From positions 1 through 32,653 of the forward strand of contig QPMI01000367.1 in the NCBI GenBank assembly GCA_004431415.1: 32,653 nucleotides of DNA, read 5' to 3'. A model generated the notes under the pieces. That model was given only the letters and a program-made list of their open reading frames with translations, did not search any database and was not told the DNA's origin. How positions within the stretch are numbered: position 1 is the stretch's first letter; each line of letters starts with the position of its first letter. The translations under genes were made by a program, and so were the position numbers. Shown in pieces: positions 28,320 to 32,653 of the stretch. This DNA comes from Cyanophora paradoxa (lineage: Eukaryota > Glaucocystophyceae > Cyanophorales > Cyanophoraceae).

Positions 28320-31300
28320 ATGCAGGGCATCCTCTCGTCGGTGCTTACGCACACGCTGGGGGGGCTGCTTGAGACGCCACCGAACCTCAGCCTCTCACTT
28401 TACTCGGGTCCGCCGTTTGCCTGTGACGCGCTTCCAGCGCCGCGAGCATCGCCGCGCGCGCGCGCGCGCGCGCGCAGGCAAAGTCACTCTTAGCGATGTG
28501 CGGCTGCGACCGGAAGCGCTCCACGAGCGGTTCGACTTGCCCCTCGCGGTCGTCCAAGGTTCTTCTCCGGCGCTTGCCTGGCGCGCTCGAATCACACTCC
28601 TTGCGCGCAGGCTCAATTGGGAGGCTGGAATTGGCGATCCCCTGGACAAAACTAAGGAGCCAGCCGCTCCGGCTCACGCTGGAGCGCTGCGCGGTTGTCG
28701 TGCAGCCAAAGCGCAGGGGCGACGAGGAGCTCACGGAGGCGTACGTGGAAAACGTCGTGCAGCAGCACCTCGATGCGCGGCTCGCAGCGCTGGTCGCGGC
28801 GAAAGGCCCGCTGCTGGAGGAGAACGGAGACGGGAACGGGCGCGCGCCGGTGGCGACGAACACCTACGCGGACATGCTTCTCCGCAATCTGGAGGTCGCC
28901 GCGTCGATTCGCGCGTGTGGGGCCCGCGGCCTGAGCGGGCTTCGCAGGTGCTCGTCAAGGACATCCACGTGCGGTTCGAGGACCGCGCGGAGAAGGGCGT
29001 CGGCGGCGGCTTTCTCGCAGCGGGTCTCGTCCTGCGCGGTTGCGTTCCGCCCACCGATTTTCCCGGCGCCTCGCCCCGCGAGACCCTGCCGGCAGAGCTG
29101 CGCGTCCAGACGGCGGACGGGGCCGGGGGCGGAGGGCCCGGCGAGGCCAAGGAGAAGCTCGCGTCGCTGGACGGGCTCGCCGCCTACGTTGACCCGCGCG
29201 CCTCGCCGCTCCCCGCGGTGCGCACGCAGCGCCACGCCGCGCCCTCCAGGGCCAGTGTTGACGCCGGGCGGAGCAGAACTGGGAGGAGGCGATGGCGGAG
29301 GTCGCTGAGGGGCGGGGCCCCGGCCCGCCCCACGTGCTCGCGCCCGTCGCCGGGGAGGCGCGGCTGCGCTTCGCGGGCGAGCGCGAGGCGGGGGCCCCGC
29401 TGCTCGCCGTCGACCTCCGCCTCGGCCCCGCCGCCGCCCGCCTCGACGGTGCCCCTCCCTCCGCACCCGCGCGCGCCGCGCGTCGGCGAGCGGGCGCAGG
29501 CGAGCAGTACGGGGCGGCGGTGCGGAGCTTCGGGCGGCTGGCAGCGGCCTCGCGCCCGCCGGTGGACGCCGCGCTGGCGGCCAAGCGGCGCGAGGCGGCC
29601 GAGCTGGGGGCGGGGCGGCCCTCGCTGCGGCCCGGGGCGGACGCGGGCGGCTGGTGGCGCTTCGCGGGAACCTGCGCGTGGCTGCGGGCGCGCGAGCGGG
29701 CGGCCAGCGCCGGCGTAAGGCTCCGCTGGGAGCACCTCCGCCGCCGCCGCGCCCAGCGCATCGAGTACCTCCCGCTGGTGCCAGCGCCCCCGCCCCTCCG
29801 GGCCGAGCCGCTCGCCTGAGTCTGAGCGGGGGGCAGGCGGTGAAGCGGGCGACGGGGGAGGTGGTGGCGCGGCGGCAGGCGGAGCGGCTGGAGGAGCTGG
29901 AGGCGCGCGAGCTGCCCCTCTTCGACCTCGTCGCACGCCCCGCCCCGCCCACCCCTCCGATCTCCCGCCTTGCTCGCCCGCTGAGCGCGGGCAGGTGCTG
30001 CGGGCGATGGCGTCGGTGCTGGCGGCGCGGCACCGCGAGGAGAAGGCGGCGCGCGGCACCGTCCGCTCCGTCGTCGGCTCCCTCCTCGCCCGCGCCACCG
30101 CCGTCCGCCCCCGCACCCGCAGCCCCTCGCGCCCGCCGCTGACGCTGGGCGTGGGGGGCGGCAGGGGCGCCTGGGGCCGCACTCCGTGGAGGACGACGTG
30201 ATGAAGGCGGAGAGCGCCGCCGGCTCCTCCGCGCCCCTCATCGAGGCGCCCCGCCCCGCCCCGCTCCGCCCCGCCCCGCCCTCTCGCTCGGGCCGTTGCG
30301 AGCGGGGCGCAGCTGATGGGGGGCCGGGAGGGGGCGGCGGCCTTCCGGGCGGAGCTGGCGCGCTACGAGGGCCTCTTCGGGCGCGGCGGCGCGCCGGCCC
30401 GCGACGAGCTGCGCCTCACGGCCGCCCTCGGGGGCGCCTCCCTCACCCTCGTCCAGCTGGGGCCCGCGGGCGCCCCCGCGCGGCTCCTCGCGGCGTCGGC
30501 CGAGGGCCTCTCGCTGGCGGCCTCGCGGCGCGGGGAGCAGGCGGCGGTGGAGGCGCGGCTGGGGACGCTGCGGGTGGCGGACGCGGCGGAGGCGCGGCGG
30601 CCCTTCGACCTGCTGCTCGCCCCCGACGCCGCCTTCGCCCCGACGGCTCGCTTTCCCCCGCCCCCGCCGCCCCCGACGCCGCCCCGCCCCTCCTCCACCT
30701 CCGCGCCGCCCTCGCCCCCCCCGACGGCTCTGCCGACGCCTCCCTCTGGCTCCGGTGCCCCCGGGCTCCCCCGCCCGCGGCCCGCGCCCCCCTGACCCCG
30801 GCCTGCAGGCTGGGCCGGACGCGGGTGACGCTGAAGGCGAGCGTGGCGTGGCTGCCCGCCTTCCTCGCCGCCCCTGGCGCGCCGCCGCCGCCCAGGCCCA
30901 CGCCCTCCGCCGCCGCTGGCGCGCCCGCTGGCACCAGTCCGCCCCGCCCCCCCGGCCCCGCCCCGCCCCGCCTCCGCCTCAGGCTCGGCAGGCTGGCGGA
31001 GCGGGCGGAGGGGGCGGCGGAGCGGGCGGCGACGGCGGCGCCGGCGCGCTCCGTGTCGCTGGACGTCGAGCTGCACGCGCCCGACATCCTCGTCCCAGAG
31101 GCGCGCCCCCGCCCCGCCCGGCGCCCGCCGCGCGGGCCTCACGGGGGGGCAGGACCCGTGGGAGCCGCGGCGGGGCCTCGTGGCGCTGCGCCTCGGGCGC
31201 CTCGCCCTCGCCTCCGAGCTCTGCCCCTCTCCCGCCCCGCCGCCCGCCGCCCCGCCGCCCCGCCGGCCCCGCCGGCCGCGAGGCGAGCCTCGCCGCGGCG

Positions 31301-32653
31301 GGGCGCGCGGAGGAGGAGGCGCGCGGGGAGCGGGAGGCGGCGGGGCGGGTGCGGGAGGCGGTGCGGGAGGCGGCGGGACGGGCGCGGACGGGGGACCGGG
31401 CCGGCCTCTACGACCGCCACGAGCTCGCCCTCGACGGCCTCTGCGTGCGCCCGCCGGCCGCGCCGCCGGCCCCGCGCCCCCGACGCCGCCCTGCAGCTCT
31501 GGGTCGCCCACGACTACACCGCATGGGCCACCGCCGCCCGCGCCGCCGCCGCCGCCGCCGAGGAGCCCGAGTCCGGCGGCAGCGGGAGCGAGGGGAGGGG
31601 GAGCGGGCGGGGCGCGGGGCGCGGGCCCGGGGGGAGCGGGTGGAGGCGGCGCTGGAGCCCGTCTCGCTCCGCGTGGCGCTGGAGGCCCGCGCGGCGCCGG
31701 GGGCGCGCGAGGCGGACCTGCCGCAGCTGCGGGTGGCGGCGGCGCTGCCGCGGGTGGCGGCGCGGGCGACCTCGTCGACGCTGCGGCGGCTGCTGCGGAC
31801 GGCGGCCGCCTTCCAGCGCGACGCCGCCGAGGAGGCCGCCGCCCTCCAGGGCGAGCCCCCGCCCCCGCCCGGAGCGCCCCAGGAGGAGGAGGAGGAGGAG
31901 GGGCGGGGGCACGCGGAGGCGCCCGCGAAGGAGGAAGGGGCCGGGGAGAGCCTGCTGGAGAAGGTGGGGTCGGTGCGGGGCCGGCGGGCGGGGGCCGGGG
32001 AGCCGGGGGAGGGCGGGGCGGGGCGGGAGGAGGGCCCGCTGGAGGCGGAGGCGCGCTTCGAGCTCGGCGAGCTCTCCATCGACCTCCTCGTCCGCCCCGC
32101 CCCTCCCTCCCTTGCGCGCACGCCCGCCCCTCCCCCGACGCCGGGCCCGCGCAGTTGGAGGAGGGGTACAGGCCGGAGGCGCGCCCCGGGGCCGACGAGG
32201 CGGCGCGGGCCTTCCTCGCGCGCCTCTTCGACGGGCCGGCCCCCGCCGGCGCCCCCGTGCGCTCCACTCTCCCACCCTCCGCCCCGCCGCCGCGCTGACG
32301 GGGGGCAGGGGATCGCGGCGCTGCGGGCGCGGGGCCTGCGGGGGAGGCGGAGTGGCGGGCCCTGCGGGCGCGGGCGTCCCTCTCGCTCGACGACCTCTGC
32401 GTGGAGGACCGCGTGTGGGCCGCCCTCACGGGCCGCCCCGCCGCCCTCCTCGCCTCCGCCCCGAGGGCGCCGGGGCGGACCCCGGCGGGCCGGACGTGCG
32501 GGCAGCGCTCGTGCTCACGGACGCGGCGCACGCGGGGTACGCGGGAGTGGACCGGGGGGCGGAGGTGCGGGTGCGGCACGCGCGGGCGCACGTGCGGCGC
32601 GAGACGCTCGCCGCCCTCCTCGAGCTCCAGCGCCTCGTGCGGCGCACCCTCCC
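28320..32653 (+). CDS. VPS13: VPS13-family (chorein N-terminal) lipid-transfer protein, 3' end outside window
   Basis: Early exons: 28320-28407, 28478-28558, 28611-28894, 28948-29038, 29096-29217, and from 29277 onward. Many further short exons run to the window edge, so the C-terminus is missing. The N-terminal chorein domain is clear: MQGILSSVLTHTLGGLLE, LSLYSG, KVTLSDVRLRPEALHERFDL, GSIGRLELAIPWTKLRSQPL, YADMLLRNLEVLVKDIHVRF and LRVQTADG. Then come HVLAPVAGEARLRFAG, VDLRLGPAAARLDG and EQYGAAVRSFGRL, matching the start of the VPS13 repeating beta-groove. VPS13 proteins bridge membranes at contact sites and move phospholipids along this groove. Further groove-like units are visible (30306-30650: LRLTAALGGASLTLV, AASAEGLSLAAS). 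After 30650 the exon structure is only partly legible. Which VPS13 paralogue this is cannot be told without the C-terminal domains. Confidence 0.88.
28453..28475. repeat. CG dinucleotide repeat in intron 1 of the VPS13-like gene
   Basis: An uninterrupted CGCGCG run lies in the 70-bp intron 28408-28477 and ends directly in the acceptor CAG. It could form Z-DNA and is prone to slippage. The splice phase on both sides is unaffected by its length. Confidence 0.8.

Noticed and set aside
30363-32591. 742-residue open frame antisense to the VPS13-like gene
   Set aside because: It is low-complexity Pro/Arg/Ala and lies opposite phased exons with VPS13 features; another GC shadow.

Overview
This window is nuclear DNA from a phycobilisome-bearing alga, most likely a glaucophyte of the Cyanophora type. 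Four things support that. One gene encodes a phycobilisome rod-core linker with a plastid transit peptide and spliceosomal introns. A second plastid protein (CtpA) also has a transit peptide with phenylalanine close to the start methionine, a known glaucophyte and red-algal feature. GC content is extreme, and nearly every gene is broken by introns of about 50-90 bp. Red algae are less likely because their nuclear genes are usually intron-poor. The species is inferred, not proven.

Layout, left to right: 3' part of a coiled-coil protein gene (+); a double-domain CpcG-type linker (-); a secreted temptin domain fused to a ferric-reductase/NADPH-oxidase membrane protein (-); a coiled-coil RING-finger protein (+); IFRD, interferon-related developmental regulator (-); a predicted six-TM membrane protein (+); HDDC2, HD-domain 5'-deoxynucleotidase (-); TAF11 of TFIID (+); a small coiled-coil protein (-); CtpA C-terminal processing protease of the plastid (+); ribosomal protein L9 (-); an unidentified protein (+); ELP6 of Elongator (-); and the 5' part of a VPS13-family lipid-transfer protein (+), which runs off the window.

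From the temptin-oxidoreductase gene to the end, 12 consecutive genes strictly alternate in strand. Every spacer there is therefore either a divergent promoter region (ATG to ATG 81-929 bp) or a convergent terminator region. The genes are otherwise a mix of housekeeping and photosynthesis functions with no shared pathway. Linker and CtpA both serve the photosynthetic membrane, and RPL9, TAF11 and ELP6 serve gene expression.

Exon-intron structures were rebuilt by hand from reading-frame phase and family alignment from memory. In the eight genes rebuilt completely, about 10 of 55 introns begin with GC instead of GT, and most carry a CTGA-type branch motif before the acceptor. No RNA gene, transposon or CRISPR array was recognised. 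Repeats are confined to spacers, a few introns and one in-frame tract.
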